Source: Lamellibrachia columna (Eukaryota > Annelida > Polychaeta > Sabellida > Siboglinidae). Taken from it: 64,000 nucleotides of DNA. The position numbers and the translations under genes were made by a program. Below the pieces are notes generated by a model, which saw only the letters and a program-made list of their open reading frames with translations, had not been told where the DNA came from and ran no database searches. Below, in pieces: positions 12,854-24,633 of this stretch (its first letter is position 1; every line of letters begins with the position of its first letter). The DNA is taken from NCBI GenBank assembly GCA_963662155.1, contig OY759266.1, positions 57,589,010 to 57,653,009 of the forward strand, written 5' to 3'.

Positions 12854-13944
12854 GTTCACAGTTGTTGACATTTACTAATTCGTACAAAGCGTACTAATTC
12901 TATGGGGCCGTTAACAGTTGTTGACATTTACTAATTCGTACAAAGCATACTAATCCTATGGGGCCATTCACAGTTGTTGACATTTACTAATTCGTACAAA
13001 GCATACTAATCCTATGGGACCGTTCACAGTTGTTGACATTTACTAAATCGTACAAAGCATACTAATCCTATGGGGCCGTTCACAGTTGTTGACATTTATT
13101 AACTCGTACAAAGCATACTAATCCTATGGGGCCGTTCACAGTTGTTGACATTTACTAACTCATACAAAGCATACTAATCCTATGGGGCCGTTCACAGTTG
13201 TTGACATTTACTAATTCGTACAAAGCGTACTAATCCTATGGGGCCGTTCACAGTTGTTGACATTTACTAATTCGTACAAAGCGTACTAATCCTATGGGGC
13301 CGTTCACAGTTGTTGACATTTACTAATTCGTACAAAGCATACTAATCCTATGGGGCCGTTCACAGTTTTTGACATTTACTTATTCGTACAAAGCGTACTA
13401 ATCCTATGGGGCCGTTCACAGTTGTTGACATTTACTAATTCGTACAAAGCGTACTAATTCTATGGGGCCGTTCACAGTTGTTGACATTTACTAATTCGTA
13501 CAAAGCGTACTAATTCTATGGGGCCGTTCACAGTTGTTGACATTTACTAACTCGTACAAAGCGTACTAATTCTATGGGGCCGTTCACAGTTGTTGACATT
13601 TATTAACTCGTACAAAGCGTACTAATTCTATGGGGCCGTTCACAGTTGTTGACATTTATTAACTCGTACAAAGCGTACTAATTCTATGGGGCCGTTCACA
13701 GTTGTTGACATTTACTAACTCGTACAAAGCGTACTAATTATATGGGGCCGTTCACAGTTGTTGACATTTACTAATTCGTACAAAGCGTACTAATTCTATG
13801 GGGCCGTTCACAGTTGTTGACATTTACTTATTCGTACAAAGCGTACTAATTCTATGGGGCCGTTCACAGTTGTTGACATTTACTAACTCGTACAAAGCGT
13901 ACTAATTCTATGGGGCCGTTCAGTTGTTGACATTTTATGGGATC
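12854..13944. repeat. 56-bp minisatellite, about 19 copies, split by a Gypsy insertion
   Basis: The unit starts gttcacagttgttgacattt and ends tatggggcc; starts at 12,910 and 12,966 set the 56-bp period. The Gypsy element at 13,945 lies in the last unit, and a remaining partial unit (gttcacagttgttgatacaa) continues after the element at 17,727. Confidence 0.95.
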
Positions 13945-14108
13945 TGTAGTAATCTAATATGTAATGTATGATCCCTGTCTACTGATGATTACTGAATGGT
14001 CCCGACAGAGGGACTTCCGTCCTGTTCAGTTCTGTCACGTGAAGTAATAAAGTTTTCTTTCCGCAATATATAATAACTTCGTAGTCTAGTAGAATGCAAT
14101 ATATAATA
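13945..14108 (+). repeat. 5' LTR of the Gypsy element
   Basis: 164 bp, TGTAGT...TATAATA. It contains gaagtaataaag, a candidate poly(A) signal region. The matching 3' LTR ends TATAACA. Confidence 0.92.
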
Positions 14109-14336
14109 TTGGCGACGTATGACTACGAAACCACACCGCCTGAACGTGGAAAAACGAAAAATTTAACATTATGTGATGAACAATTTTGGAACAACAATAG
14201 CATCATTTGGTAAAATAGGAGAGCTTGATACTATGTAGGAACATAGGAAAACTATCATGAAAGATTAGAATTATTTTTCGTTGCAAATGGACTAACGTAG
14301 AAGAAACTGAGAAGCGTGCAATATTTCTTAGTGTTA

Positions 14337-14401
14337 TTGGTTGTAAGGCGTATTGGTTGTAAGGCGTATTGGTTGTAAGGCGTATTGGTTGTAAGGCGTA
14401 T
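14337..14401. repeat. 16-bp tandem repeat in gag, 4 copies
   Basis: Four copies of ggttgtaaggcgtatt inside the decayed 5' gag region. Confidence 0.85.
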
Positions 14402-14508
14402 ACAATTGTGCGTAATATGACAGCACCTGTCAAACCTGTTGACAAGCTATGCTGAATTGATACGAACTGTCAAAACCATTTTCAACCATCACCATCACTG
14501 ATAATAAT

Positions 14509-15390
14509 GTGATTCAAGTTCAGTACACACGTTTTCACAAGTCTGATGAATCCGTTGCTGAATACGTGGCACAATTACGTCAGCTTTCAGAACATTGTGA
14601 ATTTCGAGATTCTCTATCTGACATGTTGCGTGATCGTTTGGTGGTTGGCATCAACAAGGACAGTATTCAACAACGTTTATTGTCAGAACAAGTCTAACGT
14701 TTAACAAAGCTCTTGAGGTAGCACAAGGGTTAGAAACTGCAGAAAAAAACGCACGACTTGAAAATTCAATCGAACAGTTATGTCAACAAAATGCATGGCA
14801 ACAAACGACAGGGTGAAGTACATCAGACATGTAAACAATGCCAGTTTAGTTCTACTCGTAGTACAAAAACAACATCTAACAAGTGTATGAGATGCGGTGA
14901 CACACAACATAGAAGTCAGGACTGTTTTCACAAAAAGACAGTTTGTACCTTCTGTAAGAAGATTGAGCACTTAGAACGAGTCTGCATTATGAAAATGACA
15001 TGTAAGCAGAGGCGAGGTGAACATCGCTCATATTTCGTTGACGAAACGGAAGCTACAATGGAACGGTCTACAACGCCATCTAGCGAACGGAGCACAGCTT
15101 CACAAGAATACGCGTTGTATTACAACAGGTCAACTCTTCCACATGAACCACTGACAGTAGACATAAACATAAGTCAGACTTCAGTGAGTATGGAGATTGA
15201 CACGGGTGCTACAATCACACTAATGAGTGAACGTCCATACAATGAACTATGGAATGAACATAATCGTCCATGTTTGAGACCTGCTGACGTCATTGTTCGT
15301 ACTTACACTGGTGAACAAGTTGACGTAGTAGGCACAGCTACAGTGCTAGTGAAATACTTGAAGCAACAAGTGCCATACCATTGCATATCG
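14509..15390 (+). pseudogene. Gypsy gag nucleocapsid and aspartic protease region
   Basis: The first ORF (14,509-14,697) resembles the C-terminal part of a Gypsy capsid; a stop then breaks it. The next frame (14,758-15,393) holds two CCHC zinc knuckles, CMRCGDTQHRSQDC and CTFCKKIEHLERVC. A retroviral-type aspartic protease follows, with the active-site motif DTGA in MEIDTGATITLMSE. The region upstream (14,109-14,500) has lost its reading frame. Confidence 0.88.
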
Positions 15391-15542
15391 TAAAGGGTAA
15401 TAAACCAACATTGCTTGGCCGTGATTGGCTTAAACAGTTGAAAATCAACTGGGGGCAGGTTAAGGAAATTAATGGGTTGTTGGCACAAACACACCAACAC
15501 TAGACAATACTAAGCAAACACGATAACGTATTAAAAAATGAG

Positions 15543-16200
15543 TTGGGAACATTCACGGGCACAAAGGCAAAGATTGTCCATGACACCAATGACGCCAATG
15601 ACACCAATGACACAAATGCTGTTCCTCGCTTCAATAAGCCACGACCGCTGCTGTATGCTGTTCGTGAGAAGGTAGAACATGAACTCGACCAATTGCAAAA
15701 TCAAGGAGTCATTTCACCTGTCGAGTTTCCTGATTGGGCTGCACCAAGGCACGGGCGTTTGAAACAGCGAAGCGTGCTATTGGCTCTGTTGGAGTGCTCG
15801 TGCACTACGATCCAACCAGACCACTTATGGTGAATTGCAATGCATCACAGTATGGCATCGGTGCAGTGTTGGCGCACAAGTCAGACGACAGAACGGACCA
15901 GCCAATAGCATTTGCATCACGCTCGTTGAGTTCAGCTGAAAAGGACTAGAGTCAGTTAGACAAAGAGGCTTTGGTTTTTCGTGTCTGCAAGTTTCATCAG
16001 TACCTATACGGACGAGACTTTGAGCTATATACAGACCACAAACCTCTCATTCATATGCTTGGTGTGGAGAAGGGTGTTAACCCTATGTCGTCTGCACGCA
16101 TGTAACGATGATACTTGACACCATCAGGCTACGATTATTGTCTGTACTACAAACCAGGAAAGGAGAACGTAAATGTAGATGCACTGAGCTGACTCCCGCT
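15543..16200 (+). pseudogene. Gypsy reverse transcriptase N-terminus fused to RNase H by a deletion
   Basis: 15,543-15,750 encodes the start of the reverse transcriptase (VEHELDQLQNQGVISPV, then WAAP). At about 15,750 the sequence jumps straight to the region just before RNase H (ETAKRAIGSVGVLVHYDPTR). RNase H follows in shifted frames, with a YTDHKPLIHML motif near 16,030. The whole palm with its YxDD site is absent, so about 150 or more codons were deleted. Stops are present. Confidence 0.85.
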
Positions 16201-16458
16201 TCCAGAAAGAGATCACTGAGATCATACATATGATGGAGAAAATCAACAAATCGCCAATCAATGCTCGAGCGATTAATCAGTGGACTGCATGCGATCCAGT
16301 GTTGTTGAAAGTACTCGACTATACAATGTAGGGTTGGCCAACAGGAAAAATCAAAGATGAGCATTTACATCCATATACACAGCGAAGTATGGAAATAAGA
16401 TGGGTGTCTATTGTGGGGTTCAAGAATCGTTGTTCCGCCATAAGGACGAGCGCAAATC

Positions 16459-17560
16459 TTGGGCGAACTTCAATCTTCTCATCCAGGAATCTCCAGGATG
16501 AAACCGTTTGCCAGGAGCTACGTTTGGTGGCCTAACATGGACACAGACATTGAAAGGTTGGCTCGTAGCTGCCATGAATGTCAAGTCAATCAGCATTCGC
16601 AACCCGAGGTACCGATACACCTATGGCATTATCCTGACACAGCAAGGGAACGTTTACATGTTGACTATTTGGGTCCATTCATGAACACCATGTTTCTCAT
16701 AATAATTGACGCACGCACCAAAAGAATTGAACTTTAGTTCAGCATCATCTAAGACAACGGTGAGAAAATTGCATCATATTTTCTCAACTCACGGTTTACC
16801 GCTGACTATTGTATCAGACAATGGCATGCCATTTACAGGGGAGGAATTCCAGAAGTTTCTCACAATGAACGACATAAGACATACTACCTCTGCACCGTAT
16901 CATCCGGCATCAAATGGATTATCCGAACGTGCTGTTCAGATCGTGAAACAAGGACTACGGAAGCAAACTGAGGGAGAAATTCAAACAAGGGTGGATCGTT
17001 TCCTATTCAGTTACCGGAACACTCCGCATCCAACAACGGGCTGTACTCCAGCGGAACTATTGCTTAGATGCAAACCTCGTTCTTGGCTAAATCTCCTACA
17101 TCCCAAGAGGAAACATCATGTTGAAGTAAAACAGGAGCAACAACAACAGTATCGCAATGTACATAAGCGACAGCGCTTGTATGCAGACGTTCAAGACGTA
17201 TACATCAGTCAACGTGAGCGCGGTACACCGTGGCTGTCTGCATTCGTCACAAAACAATCAGGACAGATTGTGAACAAGGAGCTATTCGATGGTCGTCATG
17301 TACGTCATCATCTCAATCACGTGGTTCCACATGGTGACTTTACAAATGTATCACCAGCTACGTCTCGTGACGAACAGCCATGTCTCAGCGCCGATTCACC
17401 GCTGGTTGAAACTGCAAAACCTGCCGCGGAACCAAAGTTCATCTTGCGGAGATCTTCACGTCAAACCAAACCTATTGTACATCTGGACATTTGCGCACAT
17501 ATCACATATAGTAGTTTACACTATTCTGTTATATGTATATCGCAATCTAAAAGCAGGACT
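16459..17560 (+). pseudogene. Gypsy integrase
   Basis: A zinc-binding segment (HPGISRMKPFARSYVWWPNM ... CHECQ) is followed by the catalytic core: Asp in HVDYLGPF, Asp in SDNGMPF and Glu in GLSERAVQIVK. The frame changes at about 16,735, so the core is split between two ORFs (16,459-16,737 and 16,706-17,662). The tail after the core is basic and ends in the 3' LTR. Confidence 0.88.
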
Positions 17561-17723
17561 GTAGTAATCTTGTATCTAATGTATGATCCCTGTCTACTGA
17601 TGATTACTGAATGGTCCCAATGGAGGGACTTCTGCCTTGTTCAGTTCTGTCACGTGAAGTAATAAAGATTTCTTTACGCAATTTATAATGACTTCGTGGT
17701 CTAGTAGAATGCAATATATAACA
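17560..17723 (+). repeat. 3' LTR of the Gypsy element
   Basis: 164 bp, TGTAGT...TATAACA, with about 15 differences from the 5' LTR, so the insertion is old. Confidence 0.92.
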
Positions 17724-17814
17724 GGGTCGTTCACAGTTGTTGATACAAAGTGTACTAATTCTCATATTCCCGGGCGATTTGAGGGCGATAAATCAGATCA
17801 TTTAGGGCAGTTAT

Positions 17815-18099
17815 TTATAACTCCTGAAAGAAAATTAAGAAGCTGAAATATAATAAATCACCTGGAGTTGATGAGATACCACCAAAACTGCTTAAGGAAA
17901 TTGTAGAGCAAATTAGTACACCACTTGCAAAAGTGTTTAACTTGTCACTAGAAGAAGGAATGGTTCCTTCAGAATGGAAACAAGCAAACATTATGCCACT
18001 ATTTAAGAAGGGATCGAGGAACAAGTCAGAAAATTACAGACCAGTGAGTTTAACATCAATTGTATGCAAATTATTCAAAACATTAATTAGAGACCACAT
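17815..18099 (+). pseudogene. CR1-like reverse transcriptase, first block
   Basis: Encodes KYNKSPGVDEIPPKLLKEIV, then EWKQANIMPLFKKGSR, then NYRPVSLTSIVCKLF. These are the fingers motifs of a non-LTR reverse transcriptase. It breaks off at gaccacatg and continues at 21,750. Confidence 0.88.
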
Positions 18100-18309
18100 G
18101 TTGTCATTAACCCATGTCCCAGCTATGGGCAAATAGCAACGCTTGGAGAGGAGATCGGCACCATAGAGCGGATGACGCCACACCACTTGATGACGATCAA
18201 TACACAGAACATACCGGATCGGCCGCAGCCCAGGTTAACAATGACCATGCCATCCACCCCTCACCAGGATGGACGCGATAAGTATAATACTGGTGACCAA
18301 ACAAGTAAG

Positions 18310-19565
18310 ATCTGTGGGAGAGACAACATCACCATAGGAATGTGGAACATTAGAACAATGAGACCAGCAGGGAAACTAAAAGAACTCACATATAAGATGG
18401 ACAGGTACCGCTGGAACCTCCTTGGATTATACGAAGTATGATGGAAGAACTTCAGCGAAACAACAACCGAAGAGGGACACAAACTGTTCTACAAGAACAA
18501 GAGAACTGTACTACAGGTGAAGAGAACAAACATGAATATGGCGTTGGTTTTCTTGTTCACAAGAACATCATGAAATCTGTCATGGGATATCGTCCAATCT
18601 CCAGCAGGCTCATTTCCATCCGCCTAAGGGCAGACCCATTCAACATCACAGTAATACAAGTTTACGCCCCAACGACTGACTACAGCGATGACCAAATAGA
18701 AGATTTCTACAGCCAACTGCAGAGAATCATCGACAAGGTTCCCAAGAATATCCTAATTGTGCAGGGAGATTGGAATGCAAAGGTTGGCAAATTTCTTTTA
18801 TTTATTGACTACATTATACAGATGGTATTACACGGAATACATAAGTAGTGAAGTTAGTGCATATCAGCGGTGGCTCAGCTAGCCAGACTGGTGGGATTGT
18901 CAATGGACTTTGAGCTGTCTGCAAGTGACAGGGTGACTATGACTGGTTGGGTCCAAATTCCCTGTCTGTTGTCCACATTTGTCAAGTGGCTGCAATGGAC
19001 AGTTAGCGGACAGTGCTAACTAACAGGAAGTCATTCGGGATTTTCAAAAGTACCCGTTAAAGACAGGTGTTCATTATGGGCAGGTGTCCGCAAAGGCAGG
19101 TTTAACTGTACTTTTAAAAACAAAAGACCAATTCCAAAATTGGCGTTTCAGTTCCAATTAAAATGTAACTGACTCCAAGAGAGCTGGCAAGACATCTGCG
19201 GGCCTTTCTGCAATGCAACTACCAACGAAAGGCCTTAGGCTCCTGGAGTTTGCTACTTACAACAAACTAAGTCTGGCCAATACATATGGTTCTCACAAAG
19301 CATCCAGGAAATGGATGTGGCACTCTCATAATCAGATCGATTTCATATTGCTGAAACAGTGATCCGGGTCTGGCATAAATATTGCAAAGACACGGAATTT
19401 TCCAGGCGCAGACATAGGAAGTGGTCATGACTTGGTGATGATGAACTTCCGTCCCCGTCTGAAAAAGATTGTCAAACCAAAGCAAGTAAGGATGAAGTTT
19501 GCCCAAGAGAAGTTGAAAGACCCTAAAATTGCAGAAGCATTCCTAGCAATGATAGGTGACAAGTG
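18310..19565 (+). pseudogene. RTE apurinic-like endonuclease, split
   Basis: Starts with IGMWNIRTMRPAGKLKEL. A frameshift near 18,440 is followed by VQVYAPTTDYSDDQIEDF-type sequence and the catalytic GDWNAKVG at about 18,770. After the inserted segment it resumes at 19,180 (SWQDICGPFCNATTNERGL) and goes on to HNQIDFILL and SGHDLVMMNF. The order fits an exonuclease-endonuclease-phosphatase fold. Confidence 0.85.
18788..19177. repeat. copy of the right end of the Tigger element plus its flank
   Basis: Nearly the same as 11,694-12,075: both contain acagatggtattacac, agcggtggctcagctagcca, the terminal tgtacttttaaaaacaaaag and ccaattccaaaattggcgtt. The match runs past the transposon end into its flank, so it is a copied block and not an independent insertion. 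It splits the RTE endonuclease. Confidence 0.88.
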
Positions 19566-19596
19566 AGAAGAAAGGAAGAAGAAACACCATCCAAGA

Positions 19597-20170
19597 GTAC
19601 TGCAGTAGTACAGGAGTACTGCAGTAGTACAGGAGTACTGCAGTAGTACAGGAGTACTGCAGTAGTACTGGAGTACTGCAGTAGTACAGGAGTACTGCCG
19701 TAGTACAGGAGGACTGCCGTAGTACAGGAGTACTGCCGTAGTACAGGAGTACTGCCGTAGTACAGGAGTACTGCCGTAGTACAGGAGTACTGCCGTAGTA
19801 CAGGAGTACTGCCGTAGTACAGGAGTACTGCCGTAGTACAGGAGTACTGCCGTAGTACAGGAGTACTGCCGTAGTACAGGAGTACTGCAGTAGTACAGGA
19901 GTACTGCCGTAGTACAGGAGTACTGCCGTAGTACAGGAGTACTGCCGTAGTACAGGAGTACTGCCGTAGTACAGGAGTACTGCCGTAGTACAGGAGTACT
20001 GTCGTAGTACAGGAGTACTGCCGTAGTACAGGAGTACTGCCGTAGTACAGGAGTACTGCAGAAGTACAGGAGTACTGCAGTAGTACAGGAGTACTGCAGT
20101 AGTACAGGAGTACTGCAGTAGTACAGGAGTACTGCAGTAGTACAGGAGTACTGCAGTAGTACAGGAGTAC
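19597..20170. repeat. 19-bp minisatellite, about 30 copies
   Basis: Unit gagtactgccgtagtacag, with gcagta variants at both ends of the array. It lies between the RTE endonuclease and reverse transcriptase. Each unit has complementary words (gcagta/tactgc). The 231-codon minus-strand ORF is repeat translation. Confidence 0.95.
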
Positions 20171-20215
20171 TGCACCAAGTTATACAACAGCCAGAACAAA
20201 GGAAATGCAGCAGTA

Positions 20216-21720
20216 TTGGATTGTCCTATGAACACCAAAGAGGATAACTTCCCAATTCTTCATGAAGAAATGGAGGCTGCAGTTAAATCCTTAAAGAAAG
20301 GGAAATCAGCTGGAATTGACAACATACCAGCTGAATTAATACAGGCTGGGGGAGAAGCTGTGACCAACATCCTCACAGCAATCTGCAATAAGATCTGGCA
20401 GACAGGAGATTGGCCTACTTCATGGACCCAATCAATGGTCATCACACTTCCAAAAAAGGCAACCTACAATTGTGTCAAAACTAATGGACAATCAGCCTCA
20501 TCAGCCACCCAAGTAGTCATGTTAAAGGTCATCCTTAACAGACTCAAGCCACAAGCAGAGAACATCATCGCTGAAGAACAGGCCGGCTTTCGAGCAGGAC
20601 ACGGTACTACAGAGCAAATTTTCAACCTTAGATTCCTCTGCGAAAAGTACTTGCAACACCAAGAAGATCTCTACCATGTCTTTATATGTCTTCAAGATGG
20701 CATTTGACAGGGTATGGCATGCAGCCTTATGGGCAACCATGAGGAAATACAACATTGGTGTCAACCTTGTTCGAGTCATAGAACATCTGTATGACAAGGC
20801 CACCAGCGCAATCCTTATGAATGGCATGCTGGGGGAATGGTTTCGCACAATCATTGGAGTCCGCCAGGGCTGCCTTCTCTCACCCACTCTATTTAACATA
20901 TTTTAGAGAGGATCATGACTGACGCCCTTTAAGATCACATAGGAACAGGACAATAAAAAATGCAGGCAGGACAATAAAAAATTTACGCTTTGCAGATGAT
21001 ATCAATGGCTTAGCAGGGGATGAACAGGAGCTAGCTGACCTAGTGAGCTGAATCGACAATACATCTGCGTCCTATGGAATGGAAATTAGTGCTGAGAAAA
21101 CCAAGCTAATGACCAACAACACCAATGGCATCAACAAGAAGATCACAGTGAATGGACAAAGATTAGAAACAGTGTCCAAGTTCAAGTACCTGGGTTCAGT
21201 TATCACGGATGAGGCGTCTAAACCTGAGATCATTTCAAGGATTGCCCAGACAACAGCATCGATGACACAAGACTGAAACCAATATGGAAAGATAAAATCA
21301 TCACCTTTCGATCCAAAATCACTTGTCGTGTCAATATTTCTATACACATGCGAGACATGGACTCTTACAGCCGAACTACAAAGAAGAGTACAAGCCATGG
21401 AAATGAGGTGCTATCAAAAGATCCTTTGCATCTCATACAAGGACCATGTAACCAACAAAGAGGTTCACAACAGAATCAAACAACCCATCGGGCCCTATGA
21501 AGATCTCCTAACGACGGTAAAGAGATGGAAGCTGGAATGGTATGGGCACGTCTCACGAACATCCAGCATGACAAAGACCACCCTGCAAGGCACCATTAGG
21601 GGAGCAAGAAGACGAGGAAGACAGAGGAAGAGGTGGGAGGACAACATCAAAGAGTGGACAGGCCTGGACATCTCAGAGACAGCTGGTTTCAAGGTCATCG
21701 GTGGTGCCCCAACGACACTA
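20216..21720 (+). pseudogene. RTE reverse transcriptase, frameshifted
   Basis: Fingers motif KSAGIDNIPAELIQAGGEAV, then AEEQAGFRAGHGTTEQIF, then GVRQGCLLSPTLFN at about 20,860. The catalytic LRFADDINGLAGDEQEL follows at 20,985, with Asp-Asp intact. The C-terminal domain has KYLGSVITDEA, CETWTLTAELQRRVQAMEMR and WYGHVSRTS. Frame breaks at about 20,690, 20,905 and 21,275 rule out function. Confidence 0.9.
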
Positions 21721-21749
21721 CGGGTTACAGGGTTGATGATGATGATGAT

Positions 21750-22302
21750 AATGGTGGAATTCCTTGTAGAACATAAATTAATCAAGTTCTCAACATGGGT
21801 TCCTAAAAGCAAGGTCATGTCTAACCAATCTCTTATGTTTTTGGAAGAAATTCAAAGTGGGTAGATGACGGGTCACCAGTGGATGTTGTCTACTTAGATT
21901 TTCAGAAAGCTTTCGATAAAGTGCCACATCAAAGATTGTTACTGAAACTAAAAGCCCATGGTATAGGTAATGATGTAATCAACTGGATAGAAACGTGGAT
22001 TACACACAGAAAACAGAGAGTAATAGTAGATGGTGAGATTTCAAATTGGAAATCTGTTTTGAGTGGGGTACCACAGGGATTAGTATTATACCCTATGCTG
22101 TTTTTAATATACAGGCTGTATATAAATGATTTGGAAGATGACATATCTAGCAAAGTACTGAAATAGGCAGATGACACAAAAGTATTCAGAAAGGTTACAA
22201 ATGATACAGATAAACAGTGGTTACAGGATGATCTAGATCAATTAGTTAAATGGTCAGAAAAATGGCAAATGTTATTAAATTTTGGGAAGTGTAAATGCAT
22301 AC
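21750..22302 (+). pseudogene. CR1-like reverse transcriptase, second block with catalytic site
   Basis: Continues the frame broken at 18,099. It encodes VDVVYLDFQKAFDKVPHQRL, with the first catalytic Asp, then GVPQGLVLYPMLF, then after a stop ADDTKVFRKV with the Asp pair. It ends at about 22,302 and continues at 23,856. Confidence 0.88.
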
Positions 22303-23855
22303 ACATATGAATTCCCCCACCTGCACACAGGTGGGGCCGGGGGGTTTATTCCCCAACTTTTGTGTATATCATTGTAAATACTCCAGCTAGCACTATATAC
22401 ATATAATTATGTATACTTGTCTGCACATAGGTATCTTTTCCCTCTTTGTATGCTGTCACTTTGTATAAGAGCAGCAAGGGTTTTTGGTAAAGACTGTCTT
22501 CGGCAGTTGCTAGCTACAGTAGAAAATATCACTAATATTAAATCTTATCTGGTATTGTTTACTAATTGGTCATACACACCAGCTTAATCAGTAATATACC
22601 AGGCTGTGCACAATTTGTGGCAGACTTTGTCACTATTATTGTGTGCACAGCGGCAATCCTTGTTGGGTATGAATAAAACTCGATTGCCCATTACCAACCT
22701 ACCAAGTAGTTGGTGCATTTATACAAACAGAGAAAGGTCTGCATAAGCGTGTCCCTATTTCATTGTAAACACAAATACACCGGGAGTCAATGGGGTATTG
22801 AGCTGCGAAAAACACACGAAAGGACAGTGTTCAAAATAGCGGTAGCCCTGGCTATCAGAATTTCCGTTGGGCTACCAGACTATGAGACAAGAGGAGCCCT
22901 GGGTCAAAGGTAGTCCAATTGTCAGTGCAGTCTTAGTCAGTGCCTGGAAAGAAATCACTGGCTTCCTGGAGGCTCCAGGTTATAACAAGTCAATTGTTAA
23001 TAATTAACCACAACAAAGACATGTTGCAGGCATGTCTGACCAGACAATCCAATAAACAGCCTCCCCCGCCACCTGTTGTTATTATTGGGGTACCAATAAA
23101 CTCTCCAATGATTGACAAGGTAGTTACATAGTTGCCATTTTTCTTAATTGGCCACTTGCGGGAGATATACTGGTCGGTGGGGTTTCTGCTGTGCTTAGCA
23201 GAATACTATATGTTTCACAAAATTCTTACGATAGTAAGATAGATAGGATAGAACCGTCATCTTTGATCTGTACTCAGTTGTTAGCATGTACCCTTGTACA
23301 ACACTCAATGAACTGGGGCTCATTTGTTTGTATATGATGATGTATATGAAAGACTCATCGAGTGATGCATTTGTTTGTTGCTTAGGTATGTGTAATTTTG
23401 TGTATATAAGACTTAGGTATGTGTATATAAGACTTAGGTATGTGTATATAAGACTTGATACATTCATTTGTGTATATATGTTAATAGTGTGTGTGCGGCC
23501 ATTAAATGTGTGTACTTTTTTAACTCTTGTGTTCGACACATTATTTTGTAAAAAAAGTTAGGCTACCAGGTATTTCTGTGGACTACCAGGTTTTCCAACC
23601 AGGTAGCCCTGCTAACTACCTGGATTTTTGGAGTTATTTCTGCCACTGTAGGACATGGAAACATGGACGAAGAATATGTAATGGGGTGCTGTAATAGGTA
23701 GAACCACACAAGAAAAGGATTTGATGATGATGATGATGTATTTTATTTACAATACATTACAGTACATATACATGTAAAAATGTCATAAAAAAGAGCAGTA
23801 AAAAGAAATTGCACAAGTGCATTCATCTTAGTGGGCCTTAAAAATGCAAAGTCGC
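22303..23855. mobile_element. unclassified 1.55-kb insertion in the CR1-like LINE
   Basis: This interrupts the LINE frame, so it is an insertion. It begins near a hairpin (cccacctg caca caggtggg at 22,317-22,336). It contains aataaaactcg at about 22,672 and a 21-bp repeat at 23,388-23,456. The right end is gatgatgatgatgatg followed by an A/T-rich tail. I could not assign it; it may be several elements. Confidence 0.55.
23388..23456. repeat. 21-bp tandem repeat, 3 copies
   Basis: cttaggtatgtgtatataag plus a, three copies, the first with extra bases. Confidence 0.85.
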
Positions 23856-24235
23856 CTTAGGAGTAACATTTAGTGCTGACATCAAAGTTTCAGAGCAATG
23901 TGGGATTGCTGCTTCAAAGAGAAATCAAATTCTAGGGCTAATTAGGAGAACTATCACATATAAGGAGAAACAGTTAATTGTGCCCCTGTACAAAGCAATC
24001 GTTAGACCACATTTGGAATATTGTATAAAATAGACAAGCTAGAAAGAATACAAAGAAGAGCAACTAAAATGATACCAGAATTGAGAGACCTTAGTTATGA
24101 AAGCCGCTTATTACAGTGTGGTTTGACGACACTAGAGACCAGGAGACAAAGAGGAGACCAAATAGAAGTGTTTAAAATAGTGAATGGTTATGAGGATATT
24201 GATAGGAATATGTTCTTCAAACATCTTCAAAGAAG
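23856..24235 (+). pseudogene. CR1-like reverse transcriptase, third block
   Basis: Encodes LGVTFSADIKVSEQCGIAA, YKAIVRPHLEYC and, after a frameshift, KLERIQRRATKMIPELRDLS. This is the C-terminal thumb-side region of the same LINE. Confidence 0.87.
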
Positions 24236-24633
24236 CAGGGTTGAGATTTAACAGTTGCCCGGTCGGCAATGGCACCCAAAAATGGCTTTGGGCGACTCAA
24301 ATTTTTTACTACAGTAGCCTGCATTGCGACTTGAAATATTTACAGAGCTGCAATATTTTTTTGAATGTTAATAGACATCTCAGAAGTGTTGTCCTGGCTA
24401 TATGTTAACCATAAATCGTGTGTTTGTGACACGTTTGACATTGCAAAAAAGTTGCCAAACCGTAGCCGAAGTGTTATGAAAGAAAAACAACCTGTGTATA
24501 ATTGTATACTGTATTTTTTTTCACTATTATGTATCACATTCTATTGATTCTGCCTTAAAAATAAATGTTTTCACTTTGCAAGGTTGGTAGCCTTGACTGG
24601 TTATCTTCCTTGACTTGCTAAATCTCACCCCTG
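24236..24633. mobile_element. hAT-like MITE, 398 bp
   Basis: The left end CAGGGTTGAGATTTAACA and the inverted right end CAGGGGTGAGATTTAGCA form terminal inverted repeats of hAT type. It splits the CR1-like frame between its third and fourth blocks. The flanks share aagaag, so the target duplication is imperfect. Confidence 0.75.

Larger units (their letters stand above)
13945..17723 (+). mobile_element. Gypsy/Ty3 LTR retrotransposon, degenerate
   Basis: Two 164-bp direct repeats bound the element: 13,945-14,108 and 17,560-17,723, both starting TGTAGTAATC and about 91% identical by eye. They are flanked by GGATC (left) and GGGTC (right), a 5-bp target duplication with one change. Just inside the left LTR is ttggcgacgt, the usual place of the primer-binding site. 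Gag, protease, RNase H and integrase pieces follow in the order of the Gypsy group. Stops, frameshifts and a missing reverse transcriptase core make it non-functional. Confidence 0.92.
18100..21750 (+). mobile_element. RTE-clade LINE inserted in the CR1-like LINE
   Basis: Endonuclease domain (about 18,310-19,560) followed by reverse transcriptase (about 20,220-21,700), ending in a short gatgatgatgatgata tail as RTE elements do. The element is interrupted by a Tigger-end copy (18,788-19,177) and a 19-bp array (19,597-20,170). It has several frameshifts and stops. Confidence 0.85.

Noticed and set aside
12854..13944. CRISPR-like regular repeats
   Set aside because: The unit repeats without unique spacers, and the window is animal nuclear DNA with introns; it is a plain tandem array.
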